Source: Bacteroidota bacterium (GTDB lineage: Bacteria > Spirochaetota > Spirochaetia > JABMQR01). Taken from it: 5,440 nt of DNA. The notes under the pieces are model-generated. The model was not told where the DNA came from and made no database searches. It saw only the letters and a program-made list of their open reading frames with translations. The stretch spans positions 1-5,440 of the forward strand of contig JABMQR010000238.1 of NCBI GenBank assembly GCA_013202335.1, given 5' to 3'. This document shows, in pieces, positions 5,434 through 5,440 of this stretch (the first letter of the stretch is position 1; the number at the start of each line of letters is the position of its first letter). The position numbers and the translations under genes are program-made.

Positions 5434-5440
5434 GAATATA

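Overview
The window looks like chromosomal DNA from a spirochaete (Spirochaetales/Treponema-like). The methionyl-tRNA synthetase is of the archaeal/eukaryotic-looking type found in that group. It sits beside a FemX-type peptidoglycan aminoacyltransferase, a MurD whose N-terminus reads GLGNHGGG, a short-tailed HflK, and a tiny Lys/Arg-rich mS38/COX24-like ribosomal protein. The DNA is AT-rich and the coding density is high. The taxon is inferred from recalled protein resemblance, not from a search.

Layout. (1) 1-469, minus: the N-terminal part of hflK, cut by the window edge. (2) 470-606: a spacer between divergent genes with a perfect 10-bp palindrome and a perfect 12-bp palindrome; the best metG promoter lies so close to the coding region that metG may be leaderless. 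(3) 607-2823, plus: metG. (4) 2807-3856, plus: a FemABX-family gene overlapping the metG 3' end. (5) 3851-5176, minus: murD, convergent with femX; the two genes share the palindromic hexamer TTATAA, which supplies both stop codons. (6) 5177-5343: a second divergent spacer with two good sigma-70-type promoters placed back to back. (7) 5344-5433, plus: a 29-codon gene for an mS38/AURKAIP1-COX24-like basic protein, starting with GTG behind a textbook Shine-Dalgarno.

How the genes fit together. metG and the mS38-like gene serve translation. femX and murD serve peptidoglycan precursor synthesis: MurD adds D-Glu to UDP-MurNAc-L-Ala, and FemX probably adds an amino acid from aminoacyl-tRNA to the stem peptide. 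hflK belongs to membrane protein quality control with FtsH. metG and femX form a translationally overlapping pair; the other genes appear to have their own promoters.

I see no mobile element, CRISPR array, tRNA or rRNA, and no gene-free stretch over 300 bases. I did not find a clearly new multi-gene system. The most interesting points are the eukaryote-like MetG with an EMAPII-like tail, its possible leaderless start, the shared-stop convergent pair, the altered MurD motif and the easily missed 29-residue ribosomal-type protein.
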